Origin: Capsulimonas sp.
GTDB lineage: Bacteria > Armatimonadota > Armatimonadia > Armatimonadales > Capsulimonadaceae
Direction of reading: 5' to 3'
NCBI GenBank assembly: GCA_025963815.1
Contig: JAOQAA010000534.1
Location: 1-5,008, forward strand
Length of the DNA stretch: 5,008 bases
Positions 1 to 5,008 of the stretch are shown in pieces. A program made the position numbers and the translations under genes. The notes below the pieces were generated by a model. It saw only the letters and a list, made by a program, of their open reading frames with translations. It was not told the origin of the DNA and did no database searches. Position 1 is the first letter of the stretch, and every line of letters begins with the position of its first letter.

Positions 1-185
1 GCGGCGCCGCGCGCAAGGTTTTGCTTCAGAAGAAACGCGATCGTCTCCACGAGTCTCGCGTTCGCCTGCGACAAGCTCTGGATGGACTTCATGAGGTCCT
101 CCCATTGCGCGCGGGTCAGCATCACTGTCTCGTCCGTCAGTTCCTCATCATCTTCCATGTCCGGATTATACCCAGATGTATTCAT
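1..185 (-). CDS. Hypothetical protein, acidic N-terminus and predicted coiled coil (partial, 3' end outside window)
   Basis: This frame is open from an ATG at 185-183 to the window edge (61 codons plus 2 nt, no stop), so only the N-terminal part is visible. Residues 9-19 are very acidic (DMEDDEELTDE). Residues 22-57 are likely helical, with hydrophobic residues at roughly heptad spacing (MLTRAQWEDLMKSI, then LVETIAFLLKQ), which suggests a short coiled coil or oligomerisation helix. I do not recognise a family and assign no function. It follows the HD gene by 44 nt on the same strand with no terminator visible between them, so it may be the third gene of that operon. The start is uncertain. 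The ATG at 185 has no clear Shine-Dalgarno, while an ATG at 158 (residue 10) lies exactly where transcription from a TATAAT at 170-165 would begin. A 70-codon frame on the opposite strand is the competing reading, but it has no recognisable features. Confidence 0.5.
   Translation of the reverse strand, partial: MNTSGYNPDMEDDEELTDETVMLTRAQWEDLMKSIQSLSQANARLVETIAFLLKQNLARGA
165..172 (-). promoter_or_regulatory. Candidate -10 element (GGTATAAT) for the left-edge gene
   Basis: The minus strand reads GGTATAAT at 172-165, an exact TATAAT (170-165). The first base seven positions downstream is the A of the ATG at 158, so a transcript from here would be leaderless and begin at residue 10 of the longest frame. 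No good -35 hexamer is present at 16-18 bp spacing (GCATTA at 17 bp), and the TG of an extended -10 is offset by one base. The same octamer occurs in both stronger promoters of this window. Activity is inferred from sequence only. Confidence 0.4.
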
Positions 186-229
186 GATAATGCTCGCAGT
201 TCTACCAGAAACTGGCAAGGTCACAGCAA

Positions 230-946
230 TTAAAGGTTGACGCCGTTCACATTCAGATGGAACTTGCATCCCAGGAAGTCCGCCGCTCGGTGGCATAATA
301 CCATACGGAGCACGAAAATCTCAAAATACTCCGTGACCGAAGCGTGCTGCGTATCGATCGTCAGCTCCAGGATGATGGACTTCGTGGCCGCGTCCACGCG
401 CAGATAAGACTTCTGGACGGCGTAATTGACGCGGTCGTGGATATCGAACTTGATCGGATCGCTGACCTGAACGCGTGAGAAGTGCACGTCGGATTTGTCC
501 GCGATAATCACCGCCGCCGAGACTGCCGAAATCGGCACGCCGTTCGGCTCCTCATGGTTGCCGATCGCTCCGATCACCGTTGCGATCTCTCCCGCCGACA
601 TCCCCATCTGTGTCAGGATCGTATAGGCGATCAGCGCTCCCGCTTCGACGTGGCCGATACGATTGACGACGCATCCCATGTCATGGAGATAGCCAGCAAT
701 AGCCGCAAGCTCCGCATCCCGTTCTTCACGGCCCAAATTTGTCAGGATGCTGCGCGCGATGGTCGAGACGATACCGGCATGCCGGTGCCCATGCTCTGTA
801 TAGCCAATCGCCTGCATCTGTTCGTTGGCGCGTGTGATATACGTGCGCACTCGGCTATCGTGGCGTATGTCTTTGAGTGTCAGAAGATCGGGCTTCTCCG
901 CCTTCTCCACTTTCTCTATTTTTTCGATCTTCTCTTCGATTTCCAT
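230..946 (-). CDS. HD-domain phosphohydrolase-like protein
   Basis: This is a 238-residue soluble protein with no signal peptide or membrane segment. The HD-superfamily metal centre is visible in order: GHRH ending at His56, His88-Asp89 in GYLHDMG, His99 in GHVEAG, His131 in GNHEE, and Asp150 in IADKSD. This His, His-Asp, His, His, Asp pattern resembles that of dinuclear HD phosphohydrolases, but no GYP motif is present, so a c-di-GMP phosphodiesterase role is not supported. HD proteins usually hydrolyse phosphate esters of nucleotides or signalling nucleotides; the substrate here is unknown. Residues 5-19 form five EK-x triplets, a charged helix not belonging to the HD core. The ATG overlaps the TAA of the upstream glycosidase gene (TAATG) and has no clear Shine-Dalgarno, so translation probably depends on coupling. 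The HD family call is firm; the exact activity is not. Confidence 0.9.
   Translation of the reverse strand: MEIEEKIEKIEKVEKAEKPDLLTLKDIRHDSRVRTYITRANEQMQAIGYTEHGHRHAGIVSTIARSILTNLGREERDAELAAIAGYLHDMGCVVNRIGHVEAGALIAYTILTQMGMSAGEIATVIGAIGNHEEPNGVPISAVSAAVIIADKSDVHFSRVQVSDPIKFDIHDRVNYAVQKSYLRVDAATKSIILELTIDTQHASVTEYFEIFVLRMVLCHRAADFLGCKFHLNVNGVNL
890..934 (-). repeat. In-frame 9-bp tandem repeat encoding EK-x triplets
   Basis: Five consecutive 9-nt units encode EKI, EKI, EKV, EKA and EKP at residues 5-19 of the HD protein. The units are imperfect at the DNA level (for example GAGAAGATC, GAAAAAATA and GAGAAAGTG), so the repeat is old or selected at the protein level and is not a fresh slippage product. 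It encodes a short, highly charged helix at the N-terminus. Confidence 0.75.
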
Positions 947-948
947 TA
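944..948 (-). promoter_or_regulatory. TAATG stop-start overlap (translational coupling)
   Basis: On the minus strand the TAA stop of the glycosidase gene (948-946) shares its last A with the ATG of the HD gene (946-944). The sequence just upstream (GGACAGCCAAAA) contains only a weak GGA and no convincing Shine-Dalgarno. Termination-reinitiation coupling is the simplest reading, and it would tie expression of the two proteins together. Confidence 0.75.
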
Positions 949-2838
949 TTTTGGCTGTCCTATCGTTACCGACGCCAGCGTTCCCGACGACACCGTCACA
1001 AGTCCGCCGGCCGCACTGTCCCAGTTGACGCGGAATGTCACGCCGCCGTCGGCGTCCGTCGGCGCATCCACGCGATCGGCTTTACCTCCGGTCACCTCGA
1101 TGTGGACAGGCATCGCCTGTCCCGGCTTCTGAGCCCCATTCAAAATCTGCACCGACAGCACGCTCCGCCGCGTCGGGCTCGCCGGATCGGCTGCAATACG
1201 AGCACGCACGGCGTAAATATCGGTCACCGGCACGACCGGCGGGCTGACGGTAATCGTGGCCGAATAAAGCTGGCCTTTGTAAAGCGCGGTGATCTTTGCG
1301 GCTCCAGCCGCGAGCGCCACAAATCCACCGCTCTGATCAACGAAGCCCGCGCCTCCGGACGCCGGTCCCTGCCAAATCACTTCTGCGGCGTCGCCTTTGA
1401 TCGTCTTAGCGCCATCCAAAATCTTCAGCGTCGTAACGCCGCCGATGGGAAGCGTCGAGGCGGCCGCGACAACCTGTGGACCGCGCACAAACGCCGCCGG
1501 AGGCATCCCCACGACATTTTCCGGTTGGATTTCCATAACCGGCAGCATCGGCTGCTCCGGCGCCGTTTGGATGTAAGGTTTATCACTGCCGATCAAGAGC
1601 ATGTCCGCTACGGGGCGCTCGTCCCCCACGCCACCCGGACTGCTGATCGTTATACCCCCAACCGCCATCGATGTCGAGCCGCCGCCATCGAGATTGATCG
1701 CTTCCGAGGCCCCGTATCGCTTCATGATCGCCGCCATGGCGGCCAGGGAAACGCCTTTGGAAATGGTTTGACGCCCATCGACCGTAACAATGTAAAGACG
1801 ATTACCCTCAGCGTTCGTGCCTACGGCGGTTCTGGGATGCGTGCTGTCGGTGAAGTTCGAATCGAACCCTTCCGCAGCGCCGTCCACACTGACTTGACCG
1901 CCGACCAGCAGGCGCGGCCCGCCGCCAATCGCGTGGGAGATACGCCCCCAAAGAAACGCCTTACGATCGATCCCGGCTCCCGCCCGTGACGGCAGGTCGC
2001 CTTCACGCGGCAGATTCGCCACTTGCACGGAAGAGGCGATTGTGTTCGGCGCCCCTACCCCCAGCACGAACCCCACGGTATCTCCCGCATGCAAGTGCGC
2101 CGACAGGAAATTCGATCCGGCCCCCGGCGCGCCGGCAAGCACAACGCCATTCGCCGGGATCGGCGTCACGCCATTGCTTGACGCCAGCACGGCTTCCACT
2201 TTACCCTGCACCATCTTGTTGGCGCGCAGCGGCAGATTGACTCCCGACAGCACGATATCGGTTCCGCCAGGCTTGTTCGCCGTCGCATCGCCATAGATGC
2301 TGCTGTACACAACGATTTCACCCGGCCCGGCGGTGCGATTGATCCCACGGATCACCACACGCTGCCCATCGGCCGCTTGAAGATCGCCGAGAAACCCTAA
2401 AATATCGAAGAGCGCCCGCTTACCGTCGTCGGTAATGCCCATCGCCGCGCGCGGCCCGCCCTTCGCGTTCCCTGTCCACGGCTCTGAGAAGATCTCCCCA
2501 TTGCGGATACCAACCCCAAGCGGATCTCCCGTGTAAGGGAAATAATCGCCATTCACGGCCACCAGCGCCCGATGCCGCTTGGCGATCTGCGCGACATCCT
2601 CACGCCCCTTGGTCACGTCCGAGCCAGCGATCTTATCCTGCCCGATCGCGACTTCGGGATGCACGCTCGCCACCGTGAGATCGACCGAGACCACATTGAT
2701 GACGAGGGGAGTTTTCGTGTCGATTTCCTGCGTCAGCGTCACGCCCGGAGCCAGCCGTTTAGTGACCGTGCTCGCCTGGCAGACGGAGGCGGCGAAAGAC
2801 AGCAGGAGGACAAGGCTCAGGGGGGATGTTTTGTTCAT
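946..2838 (-). CDS. Exported phosphodiester glycosidase family protein (NAGPA/DUF2233) with C-terminal Ig-like domains
   Basis: This is a 630-residue protein. Residues 1-22 look like a Sec signal peptide: a basic start, a hydrophobic core LSLVLLLSFAA, and a likely cut after VCQA. A Cys at position 20 is present, but ASVC is a poor lipobox. The NAGPA domain spans about 90-418. Its hallmarks are AVNGDYF (94-100), GGGPRLLVGG (305-314), HPRTAVG (334-340), INLDGGGSTS (381-390) and GDERPVADMLLIG (405-417). The family is named after the enzyme that uncovers mannose-6-phosphate by removing GlcNAc from a phosphodiester. Bacterial members are thought to act on phosphodiester-linked sugars of envelope or exopolysaccharide, and the substrate here is unknown. 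The tail holds a Big-2-like domain (about 455-533) and a Big-1-like domain (about 540-628, with TDADGGVTF), probably spacers or glycan- or surface-binding modules. The ATG lies 29 nt below the predicted transcription start with no visible Shine-Dalgarno. The gene is first of an operon with the HD gene. Confidence 0.93.
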   Translation of the reverse strand: MNKTSPLSLVLLLSFAASVCQASTVTKRLAPGVTLTQEIDTKTPLVINVVSVDLTVASVHPEVAIGQDKIAGSDVTKGREDVAQIAKRHRALVAVNGDYFPYTGDPLGVGIRNGEIFSEPWTGNAKGGPRAAMGITDDGKRALFDILGFLGDLQAADGQRVVIRGINRTAGPGEIVVYSSIYGDATANKPGGTDIVLSGVNLPLRANKMVQGKVEAVLASSNGVTPIPANGVVLAGAPGAGSNFLSAHLHAGDTVGFVLGVGAPNTIASSVQVANLPREGDLPSRAGAGIDRKAFLWGRISHAIGGGPRLLVGGQVSVDGAAEGFDSNFTDSTHPRTAVGTNAEGNRLYIVTVDGRQTISKGVSLAAMAAIMKRYGASEAINLDGGGSTSMAVGGITISSPGGVGDERPVADMLLIGSDKPYIQTAPEQPMLPVMEIQPENVVGMPPAAFVRGPQVVAAASTLPIGGVTTLKILDGAKTIKGDAAEVIWQGPASGGAGFVDQSGGFVALAAGAAKITALYKGQLYSATITVSPPVVPVTDIYAVRARIAADPASPTRRSVLSVQILNGAQKPGQAMPVHIEVTGGKADRVDAPTDADGGVTFRVNWDSAAGGLVTVSSGTLASVTIGQPK

Positions 2839-2866
2839 CGTGACGTGTGCAGGGCGCGGGACTTGA

Positions 2867-2902
2867 TGGGAATATTATACCGGAGGGAAATATTTGTGTC
2901 AA
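2867..2902 (-). promoter_or_regulatory. Consensus sigma-70-type promoter of the glycosidase-HD operon
   Basis: The minus strand carries TTGACA at 2902-2897 and TATAAT at 2879-2874, separated by exactly 17 bp. Both hexamers match the consensus in all six positions. The predicted start is an A at 2867, giving a 29-nt leader (ATCAAGTCCCGCG onward) that lacks a Shine-Dalgarno. It lies directly after the terminator of the upstream unit, so this operon has its own independent promoter. Confidence 0.88.
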
Positions 2903-2921
2903 ACGGAGGAAGGCGATTCGT

Positions 2922-2958
2922 AAAAACAAAAAACGCCATCGCTGAGCAGCGATGGCGT
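2922..2958 (-). terminator. Intrinsic terminator after the DUF151 gene
   Basis: Fourteen nt after the DUF151 stop, the minus strand has a perfect 10-bp stem, ACGCCATCGC paired with GCGATGGCGT, around the loop TGCTCA (2958-2933). The tract TTTTTGTTTTT follows, overlapping the end of the stem. The A-rich bases before the stem can extend the pairing. No T-tract follows on the plus strand, so it works in one direction only. It separates rho-DUF151 from the glycosidase operon. Confidence 0.93.
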
Positions 2959-2972
2959 CTTTCCGTCTCAAT

Positions 2973-3563
2973 TTAATCCGGCCGCACCGTCGCTTCGAGT
3001 ACGGCTTCCGCCATATAGATCGGCGCGTGGGCGCGGACCGCGACGGCGATGGCGTCGGAGGGGCGAGCGTCGATGTCCAGCGTGCTGCCGTCGGCGCGCA
3101 CGACATTGATCTTCGCGTAAAACGTGTCGTTCCAGAGATCGTCGATCGTGATGCGTTCGATCTTCACATCCAGGCGTTCTAAGGCCAGCTTAATGAGATC
3201 GTGCGTCATTGGCCGGTCGGGCGCTTCGCCCTCCAGCGCCATCATGATCGCCCAGGCTTCGAACTGGCCGACCCAGATCGGAACACGGCGGCCTTTGTTG
3301 TCGCGCAATAGTACAAAATGCTGCGCGGGGGAGCCCTGCTCCTGGTGAACGTAGACGTTCACCACTTTGATCTCTTTTTCATTGAGAGACCGCGGCGTAC
3401 GGTTCTCTGTCTCGGAAGAAAACCCGTTTTCCGGCGATCCTTCAAAGGAGTCCGGCGTTAAGGGATTGCCTTCGCCGCCCATGCGCCCCCCCAGTGAGCC
3501 TTCCGGTTCCGGATCTTGCGGCCGCCAATCATCACCAAACAGTTTATCGAAGTCGCTTGCCAA
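2973..3563 (-). CDS. DUF151 / bifunctional nuclease (BFN) family protein
   Basis: This is a 196-residue cytosolic protein. Residues 1-60 are a low-complexity, acidic and Gly/Pro/Ser-rich extension, probably disordered. The DUF151 domain covers about 65-192. Its recognisable stretches are QHFVLLRDNKGRRVPIWVGQ (81-100), EAWAIMMALEG (102-112), RPMTHDLI (117-124), DTFYAKI (146-152) and the signature DARPSDAIAVAVR (165-177). Plant members were reported to have DNase and RNase activity; the role of bacterial members is poorly known. The start is TTG: an in-frame TAG lies only five codons upstream, and GAGG at 3573-3570 sits 6 nt before it. It is 45 nt downstream of rho and probably cotranscribed with it, ending at a strong terminator. 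The family call is firm. The nuclease function in this organism is inferred from the family name only. Confidence 0.93.
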   Translation of the reverse strand: MASDFDKLFGDDWRPQDPEPEGSLGGRMGGEGNPLTPDSFEGSPENGFSSETENRTPRSLNEKEIKVVNVYVHQEQGSPAQHFVLLRDNKGRRVPIWVGQFEAWAIMMALEGEAPDRPMTHDLIKLALERLDVKIERITIDDLWNDTFYAKINVVRADGSTLDIDARPSDAIAVAVRAHAPIYMAEAVLEATVRPD

Positions 3564-3569
3564 CCGATG

Positions 3570-3573
3570 CCTC
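3570..3573 (-). promoter_or_regulatory. Ribosome binding site deciding the TTG start of the DUF151 gene
   Basis: GAGG at 3573-3570 is followed by the 6-nt spacer CATCGG and then TTG. No ATG or GTG is available between this TTG and the in-frame TAG upstream, and the next internal Met is residue 28, so the site fixes the unusual start. Confidence 0.7.
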
Positions 3574-3608
3574 GCTTCCTAAATAAGGGCCGGCGCCGCG
3601 CCAACGCG

Positions 3609-4835
3609 TCAGTCGTCACGTCGTCCCGTCTTGCTGACCGTGCGCAGGAATTCTTTATTGCTCTTACTGTTGTTCAAGCGGTCGATCAACAGCTCCGTCG
3701 CTTCCACCGTACCCAGTCCCGCCAGAACGCGGTGCAATTGGTAAACGGCCTTCAAACTCTCATCGTCGTAGAGCAGCTCTTCCTTGCGGGTGCTGGATTC
3801 CTTGACATTGATGGCCGGGAAGATACGCCGATTGGCGATCTCTCGATCGAGCTTCAATTCGGAGTTGCCGGTTCCCTTGAACTCTTCGAAAATAATGTCA
3901 TCCATGCGCGAGCCGGTCTCGACCAGCGCCGTGGCGATAATCGTCAGGCTGCCGCCATTCTCTATATTACGGGCGGTGCCGAAAAATCGTTTCGGCCGGT
4001 AAATCGCCGCCGGGTCCAGACCGCCCTGGAGCGTACGGCCGGACGGCGTGACTGTCAGGTTCGAGGCGCGCGACAGGCGTGTCAGGCTATCCAGAAGCAC
4101 TACGACATCCTTGCCGGACTCGACCAGACGCTTCGCCTTCTCCAGAACCATGTCCGCCACACGCATGTGGTTCTCAGGCAGTTCATCGAAGGTGGAGGAG
4201 ACGACTTCGCCGTTCACGGAGCGACGGATGTCCGTCACTTCTTCCGGGCGCTCATCGATCAGCAGCACCATCAGTACGACTTCCGGGTGGTTCTGAGTGA
4301 TGGAGTTCGCGATGGATTTGAGAATGGTGGTCTTACCGGCCTTGGGCGGCGCGACAATGATCGCGCGCTGGCCCTTACCGATCGGAGCGATCAGATCGAT
4401 GACTCGGGCGGTGAGGTTCTTCGCATCCGTTTCAAGCACTAAACGATCGTTGGGATAGATCGGAATGAGTTCGTCGTAATTGACGCGGTTACGGGCTTGA
4501 TCGGGAGAAACACCGTTTACGGATTCAACGCGCAAAAGGCCGTAATACTTCTCGGTATCCTTGGGCGGGCGAACTTGTCCAGAGACCGTATCGCCGGTCT
4601 TCAGGCCGAACCGCTTGATCTGGGCCTGCGCCACATAGATATCCTGGGAGTTCGGATCGAAGTTGTTTTGGCGAAGGAAGCCCCAGCCATCCGGCAGAAT
4701 TTCCAAAACTCCGGATCGGATCAAAGGCGCGGGCGCATCTCCGTCATTGTTCTGGGACGGCGGGGGGGCGCCGTTGTCTTTTTCCGGTCGGGCGGCGCCG
4801 GATTCGATGTCCTCGTGTGCCATGGTGGTTCGCAT
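3609..4835 (-). CDS. rho: Transcription termination factor Rho
   Basis: Rho is a hexameric RNA-dependent ATPase and translocase that ends transcription at rut sites. The 408-residue protein has the RNA-binding cold-shock-like domain at about 42-110 ([14 protein letters not shown] at 42-55, with Trp51 and Phe53 as primary-site aromatics). The ATPase core follows: Walker A PPKAGKT (163-169), [10 protein letters not shown] with Glu195 (191-200), Walker B VVVLLDS (244-250), a Q-loop around [10 protein letters not shown] (263-272), and the region of the arginine finger, Arg350 in STRKEELL. The residues homologous to the bicyclomycin pocket look intact. The N-terminal helical Rho_N domain of enterobacterial Rho is missing; about 38 acidic and Pro/Asn-rich residues replace it. 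The ATG at 4835 is preceded by AGAGG only 3 nt away; a second ATG at 4823 is possible but 15 nt from that site. A DUF151 gene follows, instead of rpmE (L31), which often follows rho. Confidence 0.98.
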   Translation of the reverse strand: MRTTMAHEDIESGAARPEKDNGAPPPSQNNDGDAPAPLIRSGVLEILPDGWGFLRQNNFDPNSQDIYVAQAQIKRFGLKTGDTVSGQVRPPKDTEKYYGLLRVESVNGVSPDQARNRVNYDELIPIYPNDRLVLETDAKNLTARVIDLIAPIGKGQRAIIVAPPKAGKTTILKSIANSITQNHPEVVLMVLLIDERPEEVTDIRRSVNGEVVSSTFDELPENHMRVADMVLEKAKRLVESGKDVVVLLDSLTRLSRASNLTVTPSGRTLQGGLDPAAIYRPKRFFGTARNIENGGSLTIIATALVETGSRMDDIIFEEFKGTGNSELKLDREIANRRIFPAINVKESSTRKEELLYDDESLKAVYQLHRVLAGLGTVEATELLIDRLNNSKSNKEFLRTVSKTGRRDD

Positions 4836-4838
4836 ATG

Positions 4839-4843
4839 CCTCT
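4839..4843 (-). promoter_or_regulatory. Ribosome binding site of rho
   Basis: AGAGG at 4843-4839 lies 3 nt before the ATG at 4835 and 15 nt before the ATG at 4823. Neither spacing is ideal. The first ATG is preferred because the second lies too far for direct contact. Confidence 0.5.
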
Positions 4844-4870
4844 ACAGTCGGTCGTATCCCATCGGATGGG

Positions 4871-4950
4871 CAGACCATTTGAAAGAATTTTGGATCAGAA
4901 TTCGGGAACGGGGATTATGTCAAAAAGAGATGGACGTAATGACGAATCGA
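4871..4950 (-). promoter_or_regulatory. C-rich, G-poor rho leader segment (candidate rut site)
   Basis: Between the 5' hairpin and the start region, the transcript has about 23 C against 10 G in 80 nt. It has many pyrimidine-C dinucleotides, a T-rich stretch and little obvious structure. This is the composition that Rho prefers for loading. In Escherichia coli rho is autogenously controlled by termination in its leader, so a similar role is plausible here. A small CCCAT-CCG-ATGGG hairpin (4870-4858) follows just upstream of the ribosome binding site. An extended -10-like TGACATAAT (4922-4914) also lies here and could be a second, weaker promoter. Confidence 0.4.
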
Positions 4951-4951
4951 G

Positions 4952-4984
4952 GCTGGGGAGCACGCGAGATGCATGTTCCCCAGC
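4952..4984 (-). promoter_or_regulatory. Hairpin at the 5' end of the rho leader
   Basis: On the minus strand GCTGGGGA (4984-4977) pairs perfectly with TCCCCAGC (4959-4952). An inner GCAT/GTGC pairing closes the loop CTCGC. The predicted transcription start at 4990 places this stem within the first ten nucleotides of the rho mRNA. No T-tract follows directly, so it is not an intrinsic terminator. It could protect the 5' end or take part in control of rho. The pairing is seen; the function is inference. Confidence 0.6.
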
Positions 4985-4996
4985 GTTCTTGCACTA

Positions 4997-5005
4997 ATTA
5001 TACCA
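4997..5005 (-). promoter_or_regulatory. Extended -10 promoter element of rho
   Basis: The minus strand reads TGGTATAAT at 5005-4997, a perfect TATAAT with the TGN extension. A start at the A at 4990 would give a leader of about 155 nt before the rho ATG. Any -35 hexamer would lie beyond the right edge of the window and cannot be judged. Confidence 0.75.
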
Positions 5006-5008
5006 TGT

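Noticed and set aside
21..233. A 70-codon plus-strand frame at the left edge
   Set aside because: It competes with the minus-strand partial gene. The minus frame has a plausible helical protein, the same orientation as its neighbours and a -10 element; the plus frame has none of these.
482..1132. A 216-codon open frame on the plus strand
   Set aside because: It is antisense to the HD gene and the end of the glycosidase gene, with no promoter, ribosome binding site or domain.
877..1989. A 370-codon open frame on the plus strand
   Set aside because: It lies wholly antisense to the NAGPA glycosidase, is Arg/His-rich with no domain, and has the composition of a reverse-frame shadow in G+C-rich DNA.
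2949..3056. An 11-bp repeat (GCGATGGCGTC) shared by the terminator arm and the DUF151 coding region at 3046-3056, suggesting an antiterminator
   Set aside because: The upstream copy encodes the family-conserved SDAIA codons, so chance sharing is the simpler explanation. The perfect local terminator stem would also outcompete it.
3581..3602. G+C-rich inverted repeat between rho and the DUF151 gene as a terminator
   Set aside because: The stem is only about 4 bp (GGCG/CGCC) and the following CCCTTATTT is a poor T-tract. Readthrough into the DUF151 gene is more likely.
3516..4442. A 308-codon open frame on the plus strand
   Set aside because: It is antisense to rho, whose motifs are unmistakable, and its translation matches no family that I recognise.
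4894..4923. TTGACA at 4923-4918 as the -35 of a second rho promoter
   Set aside because: No good -10 lies 16-18 bp downstream (TTCTGA or TCTGAT only). The overlapping TGACATAAT is the better, though still weak, candidate.
1..5008. CRISPR array, transposon ends, tRNA or rRNA genes, or a defence island
   Set aside because: No regularly spaced direct repeats, transposase, terminal inverted repeats, cloverleaf or rRNA-like sequence was seen. The gene content is mainly housekeeping and envelope-related.

Overview
All convincing genes in this window lie on the minus strand, so it is read from right to left. It looks like the ordinary chromosome of a free-living bacterium with moderately high G+C and sigma-70-type promoters. 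Transcription factor Rho and a DUF151 bifunctional-nuclease-like protein are conserved across bacteria. The pairing of a short Rho with a secreted NAGPA-type glycosidase carrying Ig-like domains suggests a deep-branching Terrabacteria-like lineage, with Armatimonadota as one guess. That placement is inference from gene content and was not tested.

Right part (5008-2922): an extended -10 element sits at the extreme right edge. A leader of about 155 nt follows, with a hairpin at its 5' end and a C-rich, G-poor stretch behind it. Then come rho (4835-3609) and, after 45 nt, a TTG-started DUF151 gene (3563-2973). The unit closes with a strong intrinsic terminator (2958-2922).

Middle (2902-230): a fully consensus promoter (TTGACA, 17-bp spacer, TATAAT) drives a gene for an exported phosphodiester glycosidase of the NAGPA (DUF2233) family with two C-terminal Ig-like domains (2838-946). 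Its stop overlaps the start of a cytosolic HD-domain phosphohydrolase-like gene (946-230) in a TAATG junction, so the two are probably translationally coupled.

Left edge (185-1): a reading frame with an acidic N-terminus and a helical, coiled-coil-like segment runs off the window. A TATAAT box inside its first codons places a possible transcription start on an internal ATG, so this gene may be leaderless or may start later than its longest frame.

The window holds no mobile element, CRISPR array, tRNA, rRNA or obvious defence system. The best leads are regulatory: three copies of GGTATAAT, each upstream of a gene, and the structured rho leader. The conserved-looking coupling of an exported glycosidase to an HD protein is also worth following.
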